DNA from: Pocillopora verrucosa
Lineage: Eukaryota; Cnidaria; Anthozoa; Scleractinia; Pocilloporidae
Length of the DNA stretch: 64,000 nt
Direction: 5' to 3'
Assembly: GCF_036669915.1 (NCBI RefSeq)
Contig: NC_089314.1
Span: 30,099,592-30,163,591, forward strand
Under the pieces are notes generated by a model that worked only from the letters and a program-made list of their open reading frames with translations, was not told where the DNA came from and made no database searches. Position numbers and translations under genes: made by a program. Shown piece after piece: positions 10,575-21,188 of this stretch (position 1 is its first letter; each line of letters opens with the position of its first letter).

Positions 10575-13500
10575 CGCTGTAAATTAAATTAATTTAAGGT
10601 AGAAAAATATGATAGTAAGCGTCCCAAAATATAAATCTTCCCGTGAATTTGAATGTTGACAAATGTTAGGCAGGTGTTCGGTATTTATTTGCCAGCCTTG
10701 TCTACATAAAGAGACTCTTCATTATCACAAAAATTCGAAGACAAATACTTCGTTCAATTTTGTTGCCATTAAGCTAAGAGCAAGAAACAAATTTTTACAG
10801 ACTTGCCGCCGACAAAGATGTCAGATCACTTCAGAAATACAAACTTTCAATAATTTATCCTTTCTACATGCGGCAATTAAGTTGAGATCGAGGAACAAAT
10901 ATTTTGCAGACTTACTGCTGCCAAAGATGTCAGATCACTTCTTAAATACAAACTTTTAATAATTTGTCCTTCTTTATCTCAAAAATTCTCTAGAACGATA
11001 GAACAGCATTGCAAACTATTAACATCAAGTCATGATTAACTTTGCTGCAACTTGAAATTGAACAATGCGATAAAATGTATGCAAAGTGCAGAGGCCTGAG
11101 TTTTTTATGAATCGTCTTGCGTCTCATGGTAGTTAAGCTCGGTAGTTTGCATTAAACATTCTCGATTTTATTTTAGTTGGACTGGTCTCAAGCATTCTAT
11201 GATTTTCGGATGGCATTTGAGAACTTCAGCCAAAAAAAAAAACGACAAAAAAACATTTGTAATAACTCTGAAGGATGTGACAGAATGTGAAATATCCTGT
11301 GGCTGAATTAACAGAATTTTATTCAAAATCTTTCAGACAGCGCAATTGGTCTGAGTAAGAAAGGCTTTTTGGTCTAAGAAATATGGATAGATTTTTAACT
11401 TCTGAGCGAAAATTTTTTTTCAAACTTGGTTTTGTTCTCGGCGGTATCAATAGAAGAAACGTTATGGTTTCGTGCTTTCTTCAATTTATTTATTGCTTCC
11501 AGTTGACTTCTATGCCTGTCAAAATAGAGCACATGGTCCACTGCGCCAGCGGAAGAAGCGAAGAACGTAATCTGATTTTGTGTGAGTGAACTTACGACTC
11601 ATCGTAACTAATCGAAAGTGTAATTTATAAACCAGAAGAAAATACCGATATTTTTTCTAGTATGCTTTTAGTGCTTCTGCAAGTTTGGAAGTGAAAGAAG
11701 AAGGAATAATAGATTGCCTTTTACGCAGCTTTTACGCTGTTTTCAGGTTCCGGCGCGTGGTAAATCGATCGCAAGCTAGTTAGTTAGTAGATATGGACTT
11801 TGAGCGAGCATTTTCATCTCCTTTAAGAGAATTGGGCTCAAAGGAAATGAAAAAGAACAATGGCAAACTCTAGGAGCGATTGGTTTAGACTCCAGAGACG
11901 GCCTACTGCTTCTATTCCCGATACAAAAGCTGATGATTGCACAGGTGACTGCACTTGAGCCGGGATGACTACAAGACAAAGAGAAACAGCGATGTTTTGA
12001 AACTCTCAAACACCCATTTTTTCCCCCTCACAATCGACATACCCCTAAAACACTTTTCCTAATTTTTCCTTGATCTTCTTAACAATGAAAACATTCCAAA
12101 CGAGTTCTTTTACAGGTTAACCTTCCACGCAAAATAAAACAAAAACAACAGTAACAACAGTGAGAACATTTCAAATTTATCGTTGTTAATGCTCTATTTC
12201 CGGCCCGATCAATCACTTCCGTAAATCACATTTCCTGTGTGGAGTCTATTGTTTTCCCTACCAACCATTCAAAAAAACTGAATTAATCCATTCTCCCAGA
12301 GATCATTATTTGGCGACCATACCGCTGACAAAGCTGAAAATTATTTGGTCAAACAGCGGGACATACAAGAAGTTTTTGAACTAAACAATATTTTCCTATT
12401 TTCCCTGGAGATAATTGGAGTGTTATGACCGGTTTTATGTCTTTCAAATTGAAAATTTGTGAAAATATTAATCTTTACAACTACACAATGTGTCGCATTT
12501 TCCTCCGGAGTTATATGGTTATGATTTTCCAATCTAAAAAGTATCTTACAAAAAATGCTCTCATCAAAATTACTCTTGTTTCCCAGGCAACCAGGATGAA
12601 GAAATAATATCATGAAAATGATTGAAATTTACAAAAAACCCGAACTGAAATGACCAAAGCAAAACGATCGAAACGAAACGAACCTAACTACCTAAAAAGT
12701 ATCAAATGTCAGTCGTCATATTCATCTCGTTTAGATTAATCTAATCTAATCGTTTAATCTTCCTCTGATCTACTTCACAGGGATATTAAGTTATCTCTCG
12801 GTTGCTATCGGCTTGGCGTGGGGCGTTGAGAAAACTTTATTTAAAAAAAATATCAATAAGAAAGTCATGGACATAGACGTGGTCAATAAGTGCCATTAGC
12901 TTTATTAGTCGTGGACGTTGAAAAGAGAACAATATCGGAGCCCTTGATTCGTATCAAACCCCCACCCCACCCACATCCCCTTCGATAACTGGTGGGATGC
13001 TTTAGAGATTCGAGCTTCTTCCTGTGGAACTAAATTCTATATCCTTCCCTTTTTTCTCCTCCCTACCCTTTCTCCCAGGCTACCGCCAATGAAAAGTGTT
13101 TACTTCGTATTCAACCTTGTCCTCTCTCACTATTTTTTTCAGGAACTTAAACACAGTGCGACACATTAATCAGGAACTAGGAGAGCCAATGGATAGATTT
13201 GTTCTCATGGCCAGATAGTTTGTGAAAAAATATTTGTATTCCGCGGTCTTCTCTCTGTTGTTTTTTTTTTTCTTTCACGGTTTTTGATTGTTTTTTTTAC
13301 CGAAGTACTTCGAAGGTGAGAAAAGAAATTTCCAGTTAATCTACCAGTATAAATATAGGTCCAGTTCTGGAAAATTTCAAAAGTTTCCACGGTAGCGACT
13401 GGTTCAGACGTTAACTTTTTTACCTTTTACTGCAGCGCCATTGCGGGAATTTACGGCCATATAAAGCATAGTAGTCTATGGTCGAAAGTAAATACAATCT

Positions 13501-14201
13501 TGGAATCATATACGTCCTCGATGTGAGAATAAGGTAATTATGTTTTCCAAATAAGGAGGAAGTTCTTCCCAGTGCTATCGCCTGAAGTAACATTTCTTGT
13601 CGTTCTCATCATATATTCCATGTAGAATTTTTATGGTTTGCAAAACGAGTTATTATTGCATAGGGAGCCCGCCAGTTCGAACGACATTTCTACATTCCTT
13701 GTCTTTAAAGTGTTCTGACTTCCGGTTCTCTGCTACGACTCTACTTCCGATTATTGTACTTCCAGTTATTGGATGATACTGCTACATCACGTCCCACCCG
13801 GCATTCGTTTTACGACTGGCATCTGATAGTTTTTAAACCCAAAACCCAAACACAAGAGCGAGGTCGTGGGCTAAACAGACGGCGGTAAGAGGTTTTATAT
13901 GCGGAGAGACACCGCCGGTAATCGGCTTTCATTGAATCTGTGCTGATCTTATAGAATGACTAGCATTTAATTTCTCTTTAATTATTGCCCCTGAGTTAAA
14001 CATTAAGGTCATGAGAAGAAATGAAATGATCACCAACTGAAGAAGCTCTTGATTGGTAAACAAATTCTCCCTGTCATCATCTTAGGAAATGTATAGAGAA
14101 CAGTATGGAGAATATGCATCCTGATGTTAGGGTGTAAAGGGTGAAACGAAGGTGAATCGTTTGAGCCTGTCACTAACAAATTTCTTGTTGTCACTGGAGC
14201 C
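10575..14201. other. Duplicated flanking DNA: 5' flank of gene 2, then 3' flank of a missing copy
   Basis: About 10.6-12.7 kb is paralogous to 23.8-26.2 kb (5' flank of the 21-24 kb gene). A short internal direct repeat (AAGATGTCAGATCACTTC) occurs near 10815 and 10923. From about 12.7 kb the sequence switches to a paralogue of 28.24-29.4 kb, which elsewhere lies on the 3' side of a family gene. No coding exon was recognised. Confidence 0.55.
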
Positions 14202-14342
14202 ATGAGTTTCAGAGCGTGGATTGTGGAAACCTACCTACAGATTCTTCAGTATCTGAGGCGTGCACCTAAAGATATGGACAAACTCACGTTTAAATTAAAA
14301 AACCTAACAAGAGTTGGACGCCATAGCCGCAGAACGCCATAG
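14202..14342 (+). pseudogene. Broken copy of the triplicated 53-codon plus-strand ORF
   Basis: The copy starts MSFRAWIVETYLQILQYL and follows the intact copies at 19905 and 29442 for about 34 codons. It then shifts frame: an extra A in the AAATTAAAA run and a local duplication of CGCCATAGCCGCAGAA lead to a TAG at 14340. The AG that precedes the ATG in the other copies reads GG here, so a 3' splice site, if it is one, is lost. Confidence 0.5.
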
Positions 14343-14725
14343 CCGCAGAACGAGCCAAAAGAACGGTCTCGGTCTCTTGATTTCGTTCCCCATCGCGTTT
14401 CAAATTGTGAAAAATCGAAAACTTTTTATGAATCAAAGATTTTAATCATTTATAAGAAAACAAAGCTGTGAGGATTCCTCTTTTAGCCTGGAAACAATGA
14501 TCACAACCAGTCGACTCCATCGCCTGAAGAAGACTTAGTAAGCAGTCGAAACGTTGCGTTCTACATCAAGTAACCTTGTCGTGAGACAACAGAACAAACT
14601 TATGGTATCATTACTTAAAATTATTTGCTTTTATTAACTGGTGGATTTTGAAGTTCGTCTAATGCCAGTTTCGAGGGAACGACGAGAGAAAAATTGAACA
14701 CGAACACAGAAAAACTAAAATGGGA
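14343..14725. other. Junction of 3' flank and 5' flank where a FReD gene is missing
   Basis: The duplicated 3' flank stops near 14.5 kb. After a short stretch with a CGAAACGTTGCG motif, sequence paralogous to about 5.75 kb begins near 14.64 kb. The exons expected between them are absent. Confidence 0.45.
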
Positions 14726-14828
14726 ATCATACACACTACTGCGAAAACAAACATTGGGGGTGGAGTAGTTTCTGGAAAAAGAGTAGAGATTCCAATTGAT
14801 AGCTTCAAGGAAAAGCTTGGACTGTATC
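14726..14828 (-). pseudogene. Dead signal-peptide exon of the FReD family
   Basis: This is a paralogue of the dead exon near 5.93 kb. The initiator reads ATA, the donor GGTGAGT is lost (the sequence reads AGTGTGT), and the leader frame is interrupted. No downstream exons follow. Confidence 0.6.
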
Positions 14829-16163
14829 GCTATAAATTAAAAATTATGAATTTATCATGACTATATTGATAACAAATTGGTCCCCAAAATAGTTGAAATA
14901 TCTTCTTTTCCCTCAAATTCTGTGTCAGGCAGGTGTTCAGCATTTATTTTTTAGCTTTGTCTTAATCATCGCGGTGCTCAGTCGAGAGCAAATACTTACA
15001 GTTATGTTATTGGTAACATTACGCCGTTCTGCTAATGGCTTATTTTATTCCTTGAAGAATGAGGTGGAATTAGTTGGAATTTCTCCATATTAAAAAAAGT
15101 TTCATCTTCGTAGGGGAGTTACCCGCTGAAAAGGCTCATGAAGCGGAAAAATATGGATCATTTTAATAGAATTCGTCTGCACTGAAGTATTTGGAATTTT
15201 TTACTCCACTCTAGCAATTTTATCTTTCGAAAAGCCAGAAGTGTTTAAGTGCTGTAACCATGGTTAAAAAATAAAACCGCCGCTTCATAAGCGCTGAACA
15301 TAAACGCCACCGCCCTTCTTTCTGTCTGTAAATGTAGGGGGAGTTTTCCTGGTCACAAGTTTTGTCATTTTTTATGTGCTTGGCTAGTTTTAACTTCGTG
15401 TCCCAATAAATAAAAGCCAATGAACTACCGTCGCTCAAGGGACTTTGAAATGCCTGGAAAAGTCAAACTCTTTCACAAAGTTGTCAATAACTTAGCTTGG
15501 CTGGAAGATCAAAGTCGCAGAGCATGAAATGTCCAATTAACTACGTATAGTTGTATCTTTAAATACAGAGTTGAGAGAAACAAAATAAGAATACGTTTTG
15601 TGTTTTTTCTGTTCGAACATACTCATTTTGACATTTTGTATTTTAACGAAATAATGTAGCATAATGCACTATAAGTAACGTTTAGTATTCATAAATAACA
15701 GAGTGATACATAATCGTAGGTACTCATATAATAAGCGGAAATTACGGATCATCGATCGCAAGTAAGGGGAATCCTTCGAATACTACAGCGCCTTGGGGTG
15801 GATTAGGCACAACCAAAATCCTTCGATTTCCCCCCTCCCCCCACCCGTGATAAATGATGACTGGTCACTTACTCTTCTGAAAGTGTTCTTGAAAGAATAG
15901 GGGCTGTGTACCAATTCGTTAAGTTTTTCGTGAAGCTGGTGAAAATATGATACAAACCTTATACACACTAAATTTTTATCTTTAAAACGTATAGCAAGAA
16001 GGATCCATCCATCCCCCTATACAAAAAAAAATTTTCGAGATGAAACACATTACCAAACAAAAAGAAAAACAATATACACAACCTTAGAAAATTCAACAAA
16101 CGTTATCTAAACCGGCATCATCCCATCAATTTTTTTTTTATCACTGAACAGATATTGTGAACT
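14829..16163. other. Flanking DNA of lost family members
   Basis: 14.83-15.5 kb matches 5.99-6.6 kb, including GTAACCATGGTTAA at 15254-15267. 15.6-16.15 kb matches 6.64-7.17 kb, which in the other copy leads directly into the final FReD exon of gene 2. Here it is cut off at about 16.16 kb by the palindrome. Confidence 0.55.
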
Positions 16164-16376
16164 ACTGTCATTATACATCTTATATACGGTAGCAGGGGAC
16201 ATTCTAGCTGTTGTCCACTAGTTTAAACAATACAAAAAACAAGTTGGAAAACTTAATTTTCAACAACTACAGTATTTGTTGAAGATTAAGTTTTCCAAAT
16301 TGTTTTTTGTATTGTTTAAACTAAAGGATAACATCTAGAATGTCCCCTGCTACCGTATAAGATGTATAATGACAGT
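16164..16376. repeat. Long inverted repeat (about 100-nt arms, tiny loop)
   Basis: Arms 16164-16265 and 16277-16376 are reverse complements with only a few substitutions and one 2-nt indel, separated by about 11 nt. Both arms contain CGGTAGCAGGGGACATTCTAG and GTTTAAACAATACAAAAAACAA. The transcript or single strand would fold into a very stable hairpin. It lies immediately before the Helitron-like coding remnant. Confidence 0.85.
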
Positions 16377-17725
16377 GGAAATACAGGGTTCTTATTGTTG
16401 CTTGCAAGTTACTGTATTACTTGTATTTTTCAACAAACAGTCAGAGTAAAGTACATGTTCTCCTTATTGACCTATGAAGATATTTGTGAATCTACAATAC
16501 AACAAATAAAAATAAGTGGTATATCACCATTAGTACAAGCTATTTCTAACATTGTTACAAAGAAACTTAAAACAGATATTGTTCACTATGAAATGCAATT
16601 TTTGTCTTCCACATCTAACATGGACCTTCATCAAATCAAGCACATAGTGGAAAAGCACAGACAAAAATGTAATTATGACAACATGGAACCTTCTCCAAAA
16701 AAGAAAAGGCTGCAACAGATAAGTTCTTAAAAAAAAATCAAATACAAAATTAGACTACAGCATGAGAGTGAGACAATCCCAACTATTGATGTCTGCATTA
16801 AAGAATTCAAAGAGAAAATCAGAGAAGGTCCTTATTATGTATGCTGTGTATGCAATAGAATGCTGTATAAGAAATCAGTTAAAAACTTCTTAAGTACTTA
16901 ATACTCCAATCAACACTATTTTAGCATACAGACTTCATTTGATGGTAAGGAGTATATTTGTAACACATGTAACTCAAAAGTTAAACAAGGTAAAGTTCCT
17001 TGTCAAGCCGTGATAAACAACATGTATGTTGATGATACACCAGTTGAGCTTGCCTCTCTTGAAAAACTAGAGCAGATACTAATAGCTCAGATAAAAGTAT
17101 TTGAAAAGATTATTGTTATGCCCAAAGGTCAACAGAGGAAAGTAAAAGGTGCAATTTGTAATGTACCGGTTGAATGTGATCAGACAAGTAGTCTTTTGCC
17201 ACGCCCTCCTGAGAGATCTGGTATAATCCTGTTAAAACTCAGAAGAAAGTTTCAATTCAGAGGTCATGTATACTTTCAAGCAGTAAGGCCTCACTTTGTC
17301 TTACAAGCCTTGCAATGGCTTAAGGCAAATATTACATTGCATAAAGACATACAAATTGATGTTAATGATATTGATACAAATCTGACCGTACTACATGAGA
17401 CAGAAAAAACAATTCAGTTACAGATGATTGTGTAGAAGACACTGAAAATTCAGTACCAGTAAACCAGGAATAATCTTTATTCCAAAATCAAATTAATGAC
17501 TTAAATGACTCAAACGATAATAATGAAGAAATTGAAGACCCTTTAAATGAGCATAGAATGCCAATCAATCAAACATCCTTGCAATCCATTATCCATAACT
17601 ATCCTGTGATGGTAGATAATAATAATGAACAATCATCAGGAAATGAAATTTATAGCTTTGCACCAGGAGAGTGCAAACATTTATTTTCCGCCAAATCCTG
17701 TTTAATGTCGTTTGTATAGCCTTCT
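16362..17725 (+). pseudogene. Helitron-like element, N-terminal coding remnant
   Basis: One plus frame from ATG 16362 continues past in-frame stops at 16728 and 16899, and past a frameshift near 17.40 kb. It shows, in order, a basic segment (PSPKKKRL), a zinc-binding pair (VCCVCNRMLYKKS and YICNTCNSKVK), then the DUF6570-type block around MPKGQQRKVKGAICNVPVECD, LLPRPPERSG and FRGHVYFQAVRP, then LKANITLH. After the shift come an acidic stretch, DPLNEHRMPINQTSLQSI and FAPGE. This order is that of the region ahead of the Rep domain in animal Helitron and helentron proteins. Rep and helicase are absent, so the copy is inactive. Family assignment is from memory of motif order and should be checked by profile search. 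Confidence 0.75.
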
Positions 17726-19904
17726 CACGCGTTCAAATTAAAGTTGGTGCCTGACAGTACGGATTTTCCATATCTGTAAATGATGAGGCGCGACAGTTTG
17801 TCCAGACAAAGTTGAATATTTCACGCTTGAACATACACCGAAAAATTGACCCGTTCTGACTACGCTTTGTTAGAAAGGGACTGAGGTGCTCATCATAGCT
17901 TTAGAGGTTAAAAGGGCTGGTTTAGTACCTCTTGGGCTGTTCAGCCTCAAAAAGTCCACAGCAGCAGCCTCTGTGATACCTGTCAGGGTATTGCACCAAA
18001 AATATGTGACGGTGTGTTGTTGTAGAATTGGTGCCTCTCAAGGGTGAAAAAACTTTACGCCGCGCCCACAAACCAGGACCATGGTACCTCTGTATTTCTT
18101 TTAGAACCACTGCGCACCGTGAATGGTCAACACTTGTAACAGCGCGTCTACCTGTAGCCCGACTTACGATCTTAGATCGTCTTCTTTAGTTCTATGAACT
18201 GAGTTGATGATGCAAATTGGCCTCTGTAAAGGGTTTTTAAGGCTACCCTTTCGATCGCCCCTCAACATAGCGTTATTGAAGACATCATTTACATCGTCGA
18301 CCGACATTACTCTTGTGAATACCTCAACCCCCGTGCAAAAATAGACCGCTACAAACGAAATATTACATAAACTTATGAAACAGGCCCTAGTAACTCGCTG
18401 TTTGTTTTATCAGTGAAACCCTCGTACCTGACTTTATACATAATGACCTGCGATGACTCTGTGTTAGTGAAGTGATCTCTCCTTTACGTAACACCAGCAA
18501 GTAAGAAAGCGGGATGTGATGAATCCACAATTGACTTCCGATGAACTTGAGAAGCTAGCTTGTTATGACTGTTCGCAAAAGGTGTAGTTTAATTTGCAAG
18601 AGCTGTGATGACAAAGTTTGCCTGCTTATCATTCCCTATACTTGTCAATTGATTTGTTCGCCTTTCTGCAATCCACATCATAACTCTGTGTTAGTAGAGT
18701 GATCTTTCCCTTTTACGTAACACCACCAAGTAATAAAGCAGGATGTCATGAATCGACATTTGACTTGCGATGAACTTGAAAAGCTAGCTTGTTATGACTA
18801 TTCGCAAAAGGTGTAGTTTAATTTGCAAGAGTTGTGATGATTAAGTTTTCCTGGTTATCATTCTCTATACTTTTCAACTGATTTCTTCGCCTTTCTACGA
18901 TCCACATCAATAGGCTTCAGGAGATTCCACTGCTTGTGCGACTCTTCCACCCAATTAAGAGAAATATCTCAACACATAGCAGATGATATTCACCCCTGAA
19001 CTCATGTTTTATTGTTATTCTATTGTGTTCTCGCCCACTCTTATTAATTACATTTGGTATTTTTTCAAACTCATTATAAAGCATCATGTACAGATGAGCC
19101 TCGACACAAATAATGACCTTGAGCATGACAACATGTTTTTTTATAATTTTATTGGGATATATCCATCAAGAGTAAGTTAAAAAGTAGATATTAAGACTTA
19201 TCTTCGTTTTAAATTTCATTTTATCCTCCAGATTTCGAGAGTTTATGTCAGATTCTTCTTCAACGTCAATCGCGTGGGGACGCGCTGGAATGCTGTTTAC
19301 TTCAAGAGTAACAAGAGAGGATTTGACAATCACGACAAAAATTGCTCAAGGACACTTCGAAATAGTGATAATCATTCTTAAACAGTTTCCACCGGAGCAT
19401 GCTGCTTGTGTTCAGGTGTGGATAGTGTTATTTTACTTCGAAATAATTTATTCTTGAGGCAAATTTTTTTCTTTGCAGGTTTTCCTATTAATGGCATCAT
19501 TTTTTTAACGAAAAGTTCCTCTAATTTCCTTTGTTGACTTTTTGATGTAATTTTATTGTAGCAAACTGTCATAATCTGTAAATTTCCTTAAATTTAACAA
19601 TCCGAACAGCAAATCCTAAAAATCAATGCGCAGCATTATTGCTCGTGGACGTTCAACAGAGAAAAATTTTCCTTTCTCCTCACATTATTGCCCCTGAATC
19701 AAACATTAAGGTCATGAGAAGAAAGGAAATGATCACCAACTGAAGAAGCTCTTGATTGTTAAACAAATTCTCCCTGTCATCATCTTAGGAAATGTAAGGA
19801 GAGCAGTATGGAGAATATGCATCCTGACGTTAGGGTGTAAAGGGTGAAACGAAGGTGAATCGTTTGAGCCTGTCACTAACAAATTTCTTGTTTTCTCTAG
19901 AGCC
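17726..19904. other. Duplicated non-coding unit (start of the 8.8-kb segmental duplicate)
   Basis: From about 18185 onward the sequence is paralogous to 27.0-29.4 kb. A tandem duplication of about 225 nt is seen at 18457-18675 and 18683-18908; the other unit has it once (27.29-27.51 kb), and a diverged copy lies at 39.17-39.41 kb. A candidate plus-strand exon at about 19232-19412, bounded by CTCCAG and CAGGTGTGG, is open in this copy but has a stop in the paralogue. Confidence 0.5.
18457..18908. repeat. Tandem direct repeat, two units of about 225 nt
   Basis: Both units carry the runs AAGCTAGCTTGTTATGACT and CGCAAAAGGTGTAGTTTAAT and end near AATCCACATC or GATCCACATC. They differ by scattered substitutions, so the duplication is not very recent. 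Confidence 0.75.
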
Positions 19905-20066
19905 ATGAGTTTTAGAGCGTGGATGGTGGAAAGCTACCTGCAGATTCTTCAGTACCTGGGGCGTGCACCTAAAGATATGGACAAACTCACGTCTAAATTA
20001 AAAACCTTACACGAGCTGGACGCCATAGCCGCAGAACGAGCCAAAAGAACGGTCTCGGTTTCTTGA
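19905..20066 (+). CDS. Small unknown ORF, 53 aa, intact copy A of a triplicated locus
   Basis: ATG 19905 to TGA 20064. The product starts MSFRAWMVESYLQILQYLGR and continues with a charged, probably helical part (KDMDKLTSKLKTLHELDAIAAERAKR). I do not recognise the family. The ATG follows TTTTCTCTAG|AGCC, a good 3' splice site, so this could be the first coding or only exon visible of a spliced plus-strand gene. Copy B at 29442 has the same length and differs by only two residues (R4K, V52F), while about half of the nucleotide changes are silent. Copy C at 14202 is broken. It could equally be a chance frame preserved because the duplication is young. Confidence 0.4.
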   Translation: MSFRAWMVESYLQILQYLGRAPKDMDKLTSKLKTLHELDAIAAERAKRTVSVS

Positions 20067-21188
20067 TTTCGTTCCCCATCGCATTCAAATTGTGAAGAAT
20101 CGAAAAATTTTTATGTATCAAGATTTTAACACTTATAAGTAAAGCTGTAAGGAGTTCTCTTTTAGCCTGGGAACCAATGATCACAAGTGATACGATACGC
20201 CACTTTCGAAGTATCAAAATTTTAACATGGCTCCGAGGCTAAGGGGAACAAAACAAAAGAAATTTCACCTTCTTATCCTTATTTTTGGTATTTCTACAAA
20301 CTGTGTATGTAACATAATCACCTGATGATCCATATCTACAAAATGGGCCTTAGGCGTGACAATGTACTCTTATGATCAAAAGTGTCGTAAGTCTATCAAT
20401 AACAGTGCAAGGTATTCACTCTCAAAAAAGCTGAGAAAATACAAATAAAAGCAAGAAATGAAGCATTTTAGAATCATAGACATTACCTTACCGCATTCCA
20501 GTGTACACTAGAACTTGAAATATTTGTTTTTCTGAAAGCGTTCCTCTAAAGTCAAAACATTGGGTAATTATTTGGGGTTTCGTTATAGAAATTAAAGGGA
20601 ACTAAAACTGAATTAGCGACTGGGTTTACTCTTCTGATATTGACTAAGAAAAAATGAAGGCTGTGTGATTGCTTTGTGTTCCGTTGAGTGAAAATACGAG
20701 TAAAAAATTTAAATAATTAAACCTTGTATAACTCTTGTGAATACTTCAGACCCATTTAAAATCAGTGTGGAGACAGGGTCTTTTCAGCCACTGCCCCCAG
20801 GCTATAGAATGTCTCACATATAATCCTTAACTTGAGTCCATTAGTTTCTTTTTTTCTTGAGAAACGATTAAAGACGCATCTTTTCAGAGCTACTTATGAT
20901 TAACTGTCAATTTCCAACTATGATAAGAAGCTTTTTGTATGTACCGCTATATAGATTAAGTCATTATTATTACTATCATGTGATTATTATTATCAGCTAA
21001 CTGGCCGATTTTACACAATCAACTATTCCTATTTTGAAAAACACACGATAAGGAGCAAGAAATATCCTGAACGACATCTCGCTAAGCTCCAATTTAAGAG
21101 TGATTATTTAATGAATAGACTTGATCGGGACACTCGTCTTTTTGGTTAAGTTGGTACTGTATCATTGTTGTGCCATAAACATGACAGT
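20067..21188. other. 3' flank of gene 3, no gene seen
   Basis: Paralogous to 29.60-30.75 kb and partly to 52.0-52.48 kb (shared runs such as TTTACTCTTCTGATATTGAC and CTGCCCCCAGGC). No open frame with a domain was found. Confidence 0.55.

Noticed and set aside
18917..19180. Overlapping frames on both strands that are shared with 27501-27782
   Set aside because: Similarity is explained by the segmental duplication; no domain, and frame lengths differ between copies.
19232..19412. Candidate plus-strand exon between CTCCAG and CAGGTGTGG
   Set aside because: The paralogous sequence at about 27.84-28.02 kb has a stop in the same frame, and a different frame is open there.
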